NCBI RefSeq assembly: GCF_029168945.1
Contig: NC_083604.1
Location: 68,402,211-68,466,210 of the forward strand
Length of the DNA: 64,000 nucleotides
DNA from: Cannabis sativa
Taxonomy: Eukaryota > Streptophyta > Magnoliopsida > Rosales > Cannabaceae
Direction of reading: 5' to 3'
Notes under the pieces: generated by a model
Seen by the model: the letters and a program-made list of their open reading frames with translations, nothing else
Database searches by the model: none
Told to the model about the DNA's origin: nothing
Shown here: one piece after another, positions 34,907 through 48,049 of the stretch
Position numbering within the stretch: position 1 is the stretch's first letter
How the letters are laid out: every line of letters begins with the position of its first letter
Made by a program: the position numbers and the translations under genes

Positions 34907-35243
34907 TGACAGTTGAGTAGTTTTTGATTGATTTTTTTTTTTTTTTTTGAATAAAGATGAGATTGAAAGAATGTAAGAAACCCTAAAATTAATTGGTAAA
35001 TGGGGAATTTTAAAATTAGATGAGGGCAATTGTGTTAAGTGAAAAATTCATTAAACCAAAATTGTAGCTTCCCTTAAAAGCTAAAATCCCAAAACTAGAG
35101 TGGGCCAACTTTTCTTAAAAGCTATAAAGTTCACTTAAATTTTTGAAAAAACTATTTTTTTAAATTTTACCAAACATATATTAACTCATAACTTTTTCCA
35201 AAAGTGATTTTAGCTTTTTAAAAAGCTCCCCCAAAAGGGGCCT
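34465..35243. mobile_element. hAT-like MITE with subterminal tandem repeats
   Basis: The left end AGGGCCATTTGGCACAAC faces the inverted right end AGGCCCCTTTTGGGGGAG. Just inside the left end, four copies of a ~30-base unit with core GTGAGAAAAAGCAGCTGTAG lie in tandem (about 34484-34585). The right side carries AAAAGCTAAAATCACTTTTG modules on the inverse strand. The ends fit the GGGCC.TTTGGCA group of plant hAT MITEs, but I could not find an 8-bp duplication. An AAT microsatellite lies inside. Confidence 0.6.
34854..34905 (+). repeat. (AAT)n microsatellite
   Basis: About 17 uninterrupted AAT/TAA triplets sit within the hAT-like MITE. Likely length-polymorphic. Confidence 0.95.
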
Positions 35244-36221
35244 AAGAAAACTATAGCAAAATAATTATAACATATTTCACACATTGCCGAATTGCATCCC
35301 TACACAGGCTTTATAAACATCCAAACTAATCTAAAGAGTTAAAAGAATTAAGCACACATTTTAAAAATTTTAGGACATTTCACAATCAACGGCAACATAC
35401 AACTATCTTTAGCTTATTTTCAAATAAAAAACAAACTAAACTAAAGCAAATTAAAAATTTTAAGTCCCCCACCCCCCCCAAAACTGAAATTCACATTGTC
35501 ATGTGGTATGAAAACTAAAAGGGAAGAGACTTACCTGAGGTCCATGTCACATTAACAAGCGGTTGTCACCTATAATAAGCGTCATGCAAGATAACTTTAA
35601 AGTTATTTTTGAAGATGCCCTCAAGCTTGACATGTAATGAGTTTCAACTAAAAATCGCACCAACAACAAAAGATTTTGGATGAGCTTGGGGAGAAACCGT
35701 TGATAACTCGTAGAGAATACAACATGGAGAACCGTTGTATTAGCAGAGTATAAGATTCATTGGTGGTTCATAATATCGTGGTGTTGACAACTTCAAATCA
35801 ACAACTACAAGTGATTCTTTTGCCACCAATGACACCTCTTTTTTGCTTTTCTCAAATAGCCTCTCAATTGGTTGTTCAGTTTTCTCATGACCATTCACAT
35901 CTTTGACTGTGATTTGATCTTCAATAATTTCATCATTGAGGATGGATGTTTCTTCATTCATCATGTGCATGTATAATGATTGTAGCTTTTCATCATGTTA
36001 TTTCTCAAATAAAATAAAACTTGATTTAGAAGGTTAATTGTAAATTCATCATAATTCATAAGCTAATTATGTTTGGGATATATGATATAAACTTCATTCT
36101 TACAGTCACGGTGATGAAAATTTGACAATATGTTCCATGGTAATGATGATCACGTTTTTAGGATTATTACTTTTACACGTGAATATAAACACATGAAGAA
36201 ATATTAATTACTATATATATA
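35244..36221. other. mostly non-coding stretch with one unassigned frame
   Basis: The only frame worth a note is minus-strand 35740-35970. It encodes an acidic/charged stretch (DVNGHEKTEQPIERLFEKSK, VAKESLVVVDLKLSTPRYY) with better than random composition. I do not recognise it and see no flanking exons; it may be a gene or transposon relic. Confidence 0.35.
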
Positions 36222-38687
36222 TCATTATATATTAAAAGTCTCTATCTAGGAATGTCAATGGGGCGGGTCGGATCTGATCCGACTCTGATCCGACCTGATC
36301 CAGATCATACACGGATCTGCTCCGCCCCGCCCCGCTGGATTAGATACTCGGATCGGATCTGATCCGACCCGCCTTATACGGATCAGATCTGATCCGACCC
36401 AACTTTTTTTTTTAAAAAAAAAATATATATTTTATATTTAAATTTATATTTTTTTTCCGAAATTTATTTGTTTAAGAACTAATAATGCATCATTTTTTTT
36501 ATATATTTATATTTTATTTGTCAAAATCAATCAAAAAAACAATATATCAAATTCTTATCACAGAAAAATGTAATTTTACTATTGAAAAATTAATTTACCA
36601 AATTTTAGAAATTCCACTAATATAATCATCAATAATAATGTAGTATGATGATTACATGAAATAAATCTCCTCTAAAAAAATACATGAAATTAACTATAAA
36701 CTTTTTATATATTGTTCTTCTAGTTTTCAAAATTAACTGTGTACGGCTCCTACAAAACAATAAATATGTTAATAATAAAAGTAAGATTTTTTATACTGAG
36801 TCACAACAAATTGTAATTTTTGTAACTAATACTTTTAGTGATGGACCTATTTTAGTTACAACATAAGAATGATGATTTATAATTAGTTACAACTTTTTTA
36901 CTTTTAGTCACAAATATTGTTGTGATTAAAAATAAGATTTTTTGTAGTGGTATTTTTCTGATAAATTTTTAAAATTAAAAAAAAACAAAAATGATTATAG
37001 AACACATATTTTTTAAAAACAAAAAATTACGTTTATTTTTATGATTAAAAAATTAAAAAAAAAAAATTAAAATATTAGCAAATGCCCCTTAAATAATTAA
37101 ATATTTAAGAGTCAAATAATAGTATTAATTACTCATTATTATAATATTTAATTAATTAGTATTTTTATTTGATAAAAAAAAATTAAATATTATTCTTATT
37201 AATTAATAATATGTTTATATTAAATGTAAATTATTGTTGCATACATATACAAAAGTGATATAATATAAAAGTGTAAATTATTGTACAAATTAATATATTT
37301 AACAATGCCTATACATAAATCGATCTATTGTGTATAACATTTGTTACTTTACTTTCTTATTATAGGAAATTTTACATATAATAATAATTATTATAATCAA
37401 ATAATTAAAATATAGAGTGACCAGTATGCATATATATTTTTATTTTTATATATATGCGTACACATATATATAAGAATTAAATTGAGAGAGTTAATTAAAA
37501 CAATAATATATAGTGTGGTCTATGGACAGCTCATATATGTCTAATGGTTGTATTCCAATGGCCTTACACCTTAAAAAAATATATTAAAAAGTAATTTTTT
37601 TTAAAAAAAAAATATATATTTAAAACGGATCGGATCTGATCCGATCCGTAAAAAAATTAAGTGGGGCGGGTCGGATCTGATCCAAGATCCAATAACTATC
37701 CGAATGTTTCGGATCAGTAATGATCCGTCGGATCGGATCACTGATCCGATCTGAATGAATGGATCTTTTTGCCATGCCTATCTCTATCTAACGACATTTC
37801 TTCTCTCCCGTTAACAAATAAACCCAATAATTAAACCCAAAAAATTAAACAATCTTTTAAATATTAATAATCTCTTTTTAAATTTAAAAAATCATCTTAG
37901 CCACATATCTCTCTAACAAATCTATCTTGGGAGAATATTAATAATTTTTTTATTTATTTTTTAAAAAAGAAAAATCTTTATATATTAAAGTTAGGGGTAA
38001 GTTGAAAAATGCCTCTTTTATTCATCAATTAATCAAATTTACCTCTAATTTTATATTTATTTGAAACATACCTCTTTTTATATGTATTGTACCCAAAATA
38101 CCCTTACATAAGAGAATCACATGGAGAGTATCTTGAAGTGACAGGGGCAAAATTGGTACAATATTTAAAAAAAGAGGTAAAAATGATAGATTTTAAAAAA
38201 GAAGGTAAAAATAAAAGAGGACAATATAAAAAGGGTATAGAGTGTAATTTCCTCTTAAAGTTAACCTCACTTATCTAATGTTTTCTCTAGATAAGCATAG
38301 GAAGCAGAAATACCACTTCTATCTTTGTGTGATTGCAGATATACCACTTCTGTCATTGACCCACTTTTTAGCTTTATAAATAGAGATGTTCATATAATAT
38401 TAACACTTTACAGAATATTTATAGATATAAACTTACATTACAATGCTATGTTAAAAAAAGAACTAAATAAAATAATCTACTACTCCAATAATAAATTTAT
38501 TTACAATTTTATAATTACACTAATATTATTTTTAATACATTATTAAATAATATTTCAAATATAAATATTTAATTTTTTCAAACAAAAAATTTGTAATCTT
38601 TAAAAATAAAATACATTCAAAATCTTAAAAAGACCAAAATCTTAAATGAAACTAGCAATACGTGGTTCGGCACGTACATTCACCTAG
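36222..38687 (+). mobile_element. Helitron interrupted by a hAT element
   Basis: On the plus strand the element starts TCATTATATATTAAAAGTCT after A. It ends with the short hairpin ACGTGGTTCGGCACGT, ACATTCAC and CTAG at 38684-38687 before T. The 5' TATTAAAAGTCTCTATC motif is split by the hAT insertion 36247-37780 and resumes as TAACGACATTTC. Without the insert the Helitron is about 924 bases and non-coding. The open frames at 38087-38546 fall inside it and have no recognisable product. Confidence 0.7.
36247..37780. mobile_element. non-autonomous hAT element with GATC-rich subterminal arrays
   Basis: The termini TAGGAATGTCAA and, inverted, TAGGCATGGCAA are flanked by TCTCTATC on both sides (36239-36246 and 37781-37788), the 8-bp duplication of hAT transposons. 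Both subterminal regions (about 36262-36400 and 37625-37760) are packed with GGATCNGATCCG palindromes and GGGGCGGGTCGG. The AT-rich centre encodes nothing. It includes a CACTA-like terminus (GATTTTTTGTAGTG near 36937-36950) with GTTGTGATTAAAAATAAG-type repeats, so smaller elements are nested again. Confidence 0.88.
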
Positions 38688-41600
38688 TATATATATATAT
38701 TATAAATAAAAATAACCCAGGCCAACAACATTTAAATATAGGGATAATTACATGAAACAATATTTTTTTTTTGTAAAAAACTTATATTTTTATTTAAAGA
38801 TTTTTTTTTTACAGTTTTACAATTTTTTTTATAGAAACAATACGAAAATAACAAAAAAAAAAATACATAAAAATAACATCCAAACAATATTAAAATAACA
38901 AAAAAAAAATAATATATAGATAACAAAAAATTAACAACAAATTAATAAGAATACAACATAAAAAGACCGTATTTTCTAAAAATAAAATCATAAAAATATT
39001 TAAAATTCTGTACAACCGTATTTTGTAATTTTCTTTGGTTATTTTTATGTATTTGTGAAATAATCCCTTAAATATATATGTACTCTTAATTGAGGTATTA
39101 CCATAAATTAATTGATAGTATTAAGAAAATTGGGATATGTTGAGAACTATCCATTTTTATTACACATTAACTACTTAAATATACCTACAAAATAATTATA
39201 ATTCATAAATATTATCTTTAATATATAATTAAAATACTAAATATAATCTCACGTAACTTATTAAAAATAATATTGTATTTAATTAGAAAATTCTCTAATT
39301 TTTACAATTCATATGGGCTAAGGTTCTTCTATCGGCTCAAAAAGAAAATAAAAATAATTTTTTTAGCAAAAAAAAAAAAGAGAAAAAAAGAATTGAGTTT
39401 GATTTAAAGATTGTTTATAATTTTTTTTATATATAATATAAAAAGATATATATGTTTTTATATTTTTGTTATTAAGCTAAATTAAATATATAATTTTAAA
39501 TTTTTGCTATTACATCAAAATTTTATGATTTAATATTTTTAAAATCAATATTAACAATTAAATAAGTATAATAATCATTCGGTAATGACTATTAAGAAGT
39601 TTTGGTTCTGAATCAACTTATTATTATAGGAACTTAGGGTTTCAAGTATACCTAGAAAGTTGAATAACCCTAATGAATTTTCCACCACTACATTGTCCAC
39701 TTTTTTCTTTCTTCCTTTTTTTTCAAATTAAATTTATTGTACGACCATATCCTCCTCAATTGAAACAAAATTAAAGAAGATGAAATTATTAGTAGATACA
39801 AAACCCCAGTTGGGAATTTCTCAGACAGATTCACATGTACCCGAACACAATTTTTCCTTTTCTTTCTTTATTTCTCTCATATATATTTTCTCAAGAAAAT
39901 CCAATAAAAAGATACAAATTTATATGAGCTCTATCGACATGATCATTGCCGATGCTTGGAAGCATCTTCCAAGAACCTTTTCCATCTTTATTGAAAAATA
40001 GGTGAAAATAATAGTAGTTTGCTTTCCACCATTTTGACTTCTATATAAATATATGTATACATTAATTATGTGTATATATATTATTATATATATTATTACA
40101 TTCTGGGCAACATAGTCCAGCTAGCATTTGACTCCATCCTCAAAAAGAAAGAAAATTGCTACTATAGCTCTTTATCAATCACCTGAATAATCATAAATAT
40201 TCGCTACTAGATGTCATGATATATTTTTTCATCATTACTATAGGAATATGTATATAAATATATATCAAATTATATATTCTCTGGATTTGGAATATATTCA
40301 CTGCAGTTGGTCCAGGGTCCACAATTTGCTACTCCTCTCCACATGGTAATCATAGCAATCCAGCATATATGTGTGTGTATGACAATCATCTTGATGTGCA
40401 ACTTAAGTTAATTACTATTACTTATTAATTAAGCACATATATATGTGTAAAGTGTAATTAATTATCAATGTATTTTTTCTGTTTGATTTATTGCTGTAAT
40501 TAGATCAACAGAAACGTATTATATATCTAAATTTTTGAGCTTATGATTTTTGAGTTTTCATCTAGTGTAAAACAAGCATATATATATATAATTTACGTAT
40601 CTATAATTGTGTACAAGAGTTCATGGCTCAGTGCCTATAGGAAGCTAATTTACATGTATAATTTTACATTTAGTGCATGTTAAACACATACAAATATACT
40701 CAATCAAGAAAAAATTTAATGAAGAGAGAAAGTTATTGTTGAGAATAGCTATAGCTCTCAGTAAAATATCTGTGAGATCTATATAGCTCTTAAATTCAAA
40801 CCTGCAGGGCATCTATTGTACGTATTATATTAGTTACAACAACTATGATGTATTTATATATATATATACATAAATAATATGTATAAAAGCAAAATATTAA
40901 GGAAATAGTATATGAAGAAAATATTTTACACAAAGAGAGAGAGAGGGAAGAAAAAAAAAGTCATCGTAAACTCCAAAAAAACAAAAATATGTCTTTACAT
41001 TAATCAAGGCTAGCTCCTGAAAAATACAATGTCTGTATATCTGATATTGGCGCTTGTATATATATTTGTACATATGATATGAATTAATATGAATCAAGAG
41101 TAAGTAGTGTGTAGGTGCCAAACTCAACAAAAGGGGCCCCTTAATAGCCAGAAAAATTAAAATTTATTGTCTATTGTGAGTTACAGACCGACCAAGTAAC
41201 TAAATAGTAATATACATACAATATTAGTCGGTCCAAAATCTATGAACTCTTGTACAGAAACTTCGAATCATAGTTTTATTTGATGAGAAACCATTGACTT
41301 TTTTTATTTTTATTTGCAGAGACACACTTAATTACTATTTCATTAATAATAATAATTCCAATAAAAATATATATATAGGGGTAACACTTGGACTATACTA
41401 TATAGGCCTTAATTAGATATATCAAAATCATTTCCTATGAAATATATAATTAATAAGTCAGTGTCTAAGTTCTCTGTAATATTTGCCAATACAAATCATA
41501 GACCCCACTAGTTCTGCAAATCTGGACATGTCCACTTGTCTTTTTTTCCCTTTCGTACGTACGTTTTCCATCACATAATACATAATCCAATTTATCCTAT

Positions 41601-43180
41601 AATTACTAGATCATTAATGCATGTTATATATCTTTTAAATACTAATCAATCGATCAATTCATGACTTATATATAATATTATATACAAAAACGTGCGTAGG
41701 TGAATAACTGCAAGGGGTGCTATATATATTAAGTTATTAATAGATACGTAATAATTATAGTAGCTAGAAAATGAAAGATTGTGATAATCAAGTTAATTGC
41801 TATAGACCCTTAATAATAATAAAATGTTATTGTTTATAGAGTTTGTTAGTTAACACTTGCTTTTATGGGTGTTCGATAGAGTTTGAGAGGGATGTGTGGT
41901 GCTTGTTGAGGTGTGAATTGACCTTTGGATGAGTGAGTGATTCAAGTAAGTGTAAGTGAAAGCTCTCTCTTTCTTGTGTTTCGTATTTTTGGGCCTTTGG
42001 ACCCAGCAACCATGTGCCTATTCTGACGCTTTATTTTCTCTCTCTTAAGTCACAACAAGACATGGACACAGTCACGAACACACAGGAAAAAATCTGTGTT
42101 GAGTACGTCGAGAGAAAGACCCTCATATATATATATATGACTCGTCACCACAACCCCACGCAATTTTCCATACACCTTGTAATTAGACAATCATACCCTT
42201 ATTCATTAATTTATTATATACATATCAGCAATTTTTATTTTCTTTAAATTCATTCAGAGTAGTTAGTATTATTATATAACTGTATGATGAGACATCTCTC
42301 CTGCAAATTATCATTAGGCAATTAATGGTTCTTCTCTGGCCATTTCATAACCAACCATGCCTCTTTTCCGATCCTAGTAATACTATAGCTACGGGGAATT
42401 TATTTTTGTGAATCAATATTAGTATATAATATGTGGAGATTAAATAATAATAATATATAATATGTTACTGTTGATTGTGGAATTTAATTGATTTCTTAAT
42501 TATATAGTTTCTATTAACTCAAGAAAGTAATGAAAGTAATAAAATATGATGTGATGATGTGAATGTAAAAGGCAATTAAATTAATTATATATAAGTATAT
42601 CAATCATATATACATACCCCTTTAATGTTAACGTTGCTATACATTTACACAATCAAAAATGGATAAAAAGTTGACAATAATTGTCGGCAAAAAAAAGCTT
42701 TTACATAACAGATTTGTCCACTTCTGAGGAACGATCAAAAATATTTCATCATATGTTTATATAGATAATTAAAATTATTTAAATAATAAATAATCATGTT
42801 GTTCTATAATTAGTACCTATAGAATGGAAAACTAAAATAATTAAAACACATAATTAACCGGCTGGCGTTTGGACTAATTCAACTTTATCTTGACATATTT
42901 TATCACATAATTATAACGAGGCTTAATTAATTACGTGTGGGATTAGTTCACAGATCAATAAATGGATGGTTAGGATCTGTTAGGTATTTCCAGGACATTC
43001 AAGATAAAATTCAGTAGCAGAAATTTGAGAAAATGATCAATTATATATAATTCAAATGCAAAACTAGCCTAAGATCAATTAATCAATCTACATTTTCAAT
43101 TAATATAGTCATAATAATCTTTGTTCAAACCCGTCATTCATACATATTTCCCATTGGCACGGAGAGTCATAGACAGGGCC

Positions 43181-43214
<34 letters not shown>

Positions 43215-44015
43215 AGTTAACTATATATATAACATGTGGCTCTTATGAAATTGATAAAAGGGGATGATGCCCTGGGTGGAGTGGAGTGTTTAACTTGTTC
43301 AAACTTCATATATCTACATGGTGTACGTCTCATAAAAATTGTAATATTTTTCAAAATAAAATGTGTTGGCACTCTCCTTATTTTAATTAAATACTATATA
43401 TATACATATAAATGTGACCTGTATGTCTCAATTAGAATGTTTATAATTAGTGCATTCTTTAGTTAATATTAACGTATTAAATATTGGTACTATTAACACC
43501 TCATTAAAACTACTTACATTTATTTTTCAGTTTAATTGATCCAAATTTTCTAATTTATTGTATGAAATATTTTTAAAAACTGAAAAGATTAATCGTATTT
43601 TACTACTACTAAAAAATAGTTTTAGTTGCCAAAATCCCTAATCATAAAACTTCATTGTATATGTACGTCCCATATTTACAATCTAATCCTACCGCCACCC
43701 TTGCTCATACATTCTTTTTCTTATTTCTTTATGAAAATTAAAGGAAAATTGCAAAACTTATCAGAAAAAAAAAAAGGATAATTGCAAAAAATACTTAATA
43801 TTTAAAATAAGTAACACTTAAATATTCATATTCTTTCTAAAAAGAGAATACTGAAAGTTGGTTAAACATAACATATAAATATTTAATTTTTAACGAAAAT
43901 ATTTTTATTTATTTGCATGTTTATATCACCCAAATAATTTTAAAAAAGTTTATTTTGAATTATAAAAACCATTTGAGTTATAGGGAAAAAATCACCTAGC
44001 TAATACTAAAATTAA
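38688..44015. other. 5.3-kb gene-free AT-rich region
   Basis: I found no exon, RNA gene or element with clear ends. Local features are TA microsatellites (40857-40868, 43183-43212), a GA tract (40936-40948), and scattered GC-richer islands around 39945-39980, 40315-40350 and 41880-42010. Such islands could be regulatory sequence of a gene outside the window. Open frames such as 39780-40001 and 42014-42247 have no family resemblance. Confidence 0.45.
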
Positions 44016-44020
44016 TACTT

Positions 44021-44517
44021 TGTTAGACATTTATATATATAAACTGAAATGTATATGTTTAAGTATTAAGTGCGGAATTAATCAAACATATATACACTAT
44101 GAATAAGGATCGAAATACCTCCAGCCATTGAATCTTGAGCTTCAAACCTACATAAGCTTTGATCTGCAAAGGAAATTGACTACCATGGGTAATCGGGCTT
44201 CCTCGCTCTCTCAACTCTCTTTAGATGGAATTTGCTGCTATGAACAGAATGAGTGAGGAGCTCGGGGACCGATACCCTATATTTATAGGTGAGATACTCC
44301 ATCAGTATCTGTGCCACATTAATTGTCAGAATATTTTGACAATTAATTCAGAAAATCAAATCAGGTAATGAATATAGAAATCTGACCATATATAGAATAT
44401 TACATAATTGATTTTGTCCAGATTCAATGAATATAAAATATTCATTTATCAGAAAATCAATTATTTAATTATTTCCATAAATAGAAAATTCATTTCTATA
44501 ATTAAAATATTCTAATA
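44021..44517 (-). repeat. 3' LTR of the copia element
   Basis: 497 bases, TGTTAGACAT to ATTCTAATA on the plus strand. A minus-strand TATA box (TATAAATATAGGG) lies near 44277-44290. One terminus is TA in place of the usual TG, in both copies. It differs from the other LTR only around 44306-44314. Confidence 0.93.
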
Positions 44518-45717
44518 TTCTCCCACTTGGTCAGCATTTAAACTAAAACATTCAAACCCAACGTTCCTCATTATATAATAAACATACGAATCATAGCGAC
44601 ATGTCCTCATTATAAGTCGAGTATTATCTTCCATGTATTACGATACATTTACTATATAACAATGTACTTTATGTGGCAATGTACTTAAGTGAATAAACCC
44701 TAACCCTTATGTTTATTCAGGTCCTCTTACGATAATTTTCTCAGATGAAATTAAGGTGCACATAAATATGAGAAAATATCGAAATTAGAGTTTCATTAAA
44801 TAATTTTTGGTTGTACAAATAAAAAAACTGCATATGGGTTAACTGAATCCCATATTTACTTTATGATCCTTGAATTCGTGTTGCGGCATGCCTTTAGTCA
44901 AGGATCTATGCGATCACCCAATTCAGTTTGCGTGATTAATGACCACTTATCACGCCTTTTTATGGCTAAATACTTAATGTTGATATGCTAGCTTCGACCA
45001 GTACTCTTAGAGTTATTAGCCATAAATATTGTAGCTGAATTTATCGCAAAATTTTCTTAATGGCCTAATGAAACTGTAATTCTGAACTCTAGGCCTACTA
45101 TGAAACTCTATAATACATCATACGAGATGTATCCTCAAAACAATAAATGAATGTGACTTAAATAGTGGAAATAACAATCAAGATTTTCCACAATATAACT
45201 TACTGGTAATCTTAAGGACGTAATAAAATATTGATTTACGTGAATAAATACAACCAGTGAAGTATGTTAAAATCTAATTGGTTAACTATATTTCCAGATG
45301 GTCAATTCATCTTAAAATATGTATGAATATTTTTAGTATCTTAAAGATACCCCATCACTTTGTATGAAAAATAAAGTGGTCTTAACTTTAGTTATTCTGA
45401 TACTACTTAACGATCCTGAAACAAATGTAATGCAAAGTCTTATTCAGACTCTTAGGCATACATTAGGCTTCTAAAATAGAAGCAAATGAATGTTCTTAAT
45501 TTATTCTCATTCCAGACCATTTTTCAGATGCTGGTTCGAGTTGAATTTATCACACTTAAAGATAAAAGTTATATCAGATGAATAATACATAATTTTATTT
45601 AATCAGAGATGCTGTGGCTACTCTCTAATTAATTAAAATTATATATATTATTTATATTCCTTATCTCAAAATAATAATTTGAGACATGAATTATTTCAAC
45701 TTATATAGAAAACTTTT

Positions 45718-45759
45718 ATCATCATTTGTAAGTAACATATTGTCTACGTATAAAACAAA
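45718..45759 (-). pseudogene. copia reverse transcriptase active-site relic
   Basis: The minus strand reads LYVDNMLLTNDD, where copia RT has YVDD at the catalytic box, so the second catalytic Asp is Asn. Upstream text in another frame (SGSNV) shows a frameshift. This fixes family and strand of the decayed interior. Confidence 0.75.
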
Positions 45760-46689
45760 CATTACTCCCACTAACCTTCTGGTATATAATTATTTTCATA
45801 ATTCTCTTTTCAAATCTAAAGGAAAAGATAATGAAAAAACCAATTTGTGAGATGTTTGTTTTAATCTATAGGTAGACATCTTAAGCTTGCATATGTTCAC
45901 CACTATTAGAGAAAAATCTTTATGGCAGCTGTATACCTTCTTCTCTAGTTCACTGTTTGGAATTGATTAATGAATTGAAACAAGCAACAAATGCCAAGGT
46001 CTATAATAGAATCTTTTATAAAAACAAGTGAGAATGTAAATCTCATTTGTTATTGATTCTTAGTTCAAAATGAACTTCTTAGCAATGAATATTCTTTTAT
46101 ATCTTTATGTTTCTCAATGTTGCCTAATGAATATTATTGGTGAAAAAACCTATGCTTAATTAATGTTCTCCACCCCATTAGACAACTTTACTAAAGATAA
46201 ACTTTATTGCTATTCATTTCTTCATTCATGGCATATTGTACTACAACTTCAATTCTTTATCATTCTATAATTTAATTTGTGTCTCAAATTAATATTGTAG
46301 TTGAACTCTTATTGTACAAAATGTAATCACTAGAAAACATTGATCTTACTGTTCTAATAAGTCATCTTAAGGATGGACCAACAAACTCTTAAAAGAGCAA
46401 ATGGTTCAATAACATGTTATTTTAGAAATTGTAAGCAATTACTAAATAACATAACTTATTAGAATTTTACCAATGACTTGTATATTATTAATGATTAGTT
46501 ATGAATTCTCAATAACCATTAATCTTAAGGGATGTTGTGAATCATAATTAATCTAACACTTGAGGTGGAAGTTTGAGAAAATATGAATGATCTTTCTCGG
46601 AAACTAGGTTCCTAGATTGATCACTCCCACTGATCAAGTCAATTCTTAATTTCACAATTCTAGTGTTGTGAGATGGATAATAAAATATG

Positions 46690-46890
46690 TAACCCTTAAA
46701 CCTTATAGCTTTTCAAATGAAATATGCTCATTTATGGTTTAGGGCCCAGATCTTTTCTTTGACAATTGTACTCTAACTATATATGGGTATTTATAAAATG
46801 TGTACATGTCATCAAGTCGGTTTTCAACCTTATCACAACTCAAAATATGTTTGAGAAACAACTTTGGTTAGAACACGATTCGATATGTAC
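46690..46890 (-). pseudogene. copia integrase relic
   Basis: Minus-strand translation gives YISNRVLTKVVSQTYFEL, then a GWKPT-like piece, and farther on KAIRFKGYIFY. These are in the order of the copia integrase C-terminal region (LNR.P.KVV..TPFELW.G.KPS ... KGYRFY), with several stops between. Confidence 0.7.
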
Positions 46891-48049
46891 ACCCCATTGT
46901 TGAGTATCAATAGACAAAGATTTAGGAAAGATTGGAGTTTGCTATGTAGGCTCCACCCCATGTCCAAAAAATGCTTAGTTTCTTAAATCTGTTACACACT
47001 ATAATTTGGGTGTACCAAGCATATGTATCGGGCAATGAACCCATGCTTTTAAAGAAACTTTACAAATACACTGGGAGTTTATCCATACTCACGAATTTTG
47101 ATGTAGTATTCTCCATTTTATATTTGATCTCACTATGCACCATTTCTCTACTTAAGATTTAAATGTCTTTGAAACATATAAATCCATACTTTTGTAGAAA
47201 AATTATTTATGTGAGTAATTGTTAAAAAAGAGATGCAAAATTTGAGTCCATGTCTTCAAAATTAATTGACTTGTATGATTTCTAATATGATAGAATTCTA
47301 GTATGCACCGATTTTGACTTGTTGGAATACATATTCTTAATGAAATTCACACAAGTTCTAAATAAAGTTAGTAAAATCAAGTGTAATGAAGATCCCCACC
47401 ATTTACTAACATTTATTCTATTTATGGAGATATGTTCCATAATTTTTGGTGCTATATAATGTAGAAGAATTCTTATTAATAACACATTTCTTATTGTCAG
47501 ATTGAACTTGCATATCTTTATGAGTGACATCATTTGTAGTAAAGACCTCTAAATGTGTCTAAATCAAGTTTCAATAGAATCTTGGAACATAAAGATCTTT
47601 GCCAATTTTAAAACAAAGCCACTACTATATTGCTTGTTCCTTAAACTTCTAAATGTGAGAAGTTATCTTGTCTGTGGATAAGATTTGCTCACAGTTACTG
47701 ACTTTCTTAGGTTTATTTGTAAACCTTGCAAGAAATTATGAATGTGGAATAACAATCTAAAATAATCCACTATGTGTTAATAATTACATTAACTATATTA
47801 GAATGAATTCATACACAATAAATTAAAATTTATTGGTGATAATAAAGTGTGATTTATTTTTCTTAATTATACAGTAAAAACTGTACATTTTAGATTAAGT
47901 TATCAGAATAATTTTTTAGAAATTTCTACTGGTATGGAAGAAATTTATGAATAGTGATGTAATAAAATTACATATATAGTTTTGAGGTTTAAATGAATCA
48001 TGTTTTTACCAATGAATAAACATGCTTAAATATGAAATCTTATTAAACA

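Noticed and set aside
41035..41055. GATATTGGCGC, resembling the start of a miR171 target or star strand
   Set aside because: Only 11 bases agree, then the sequence turns to TTGTATATA, and no hairpin or coding context supports it.
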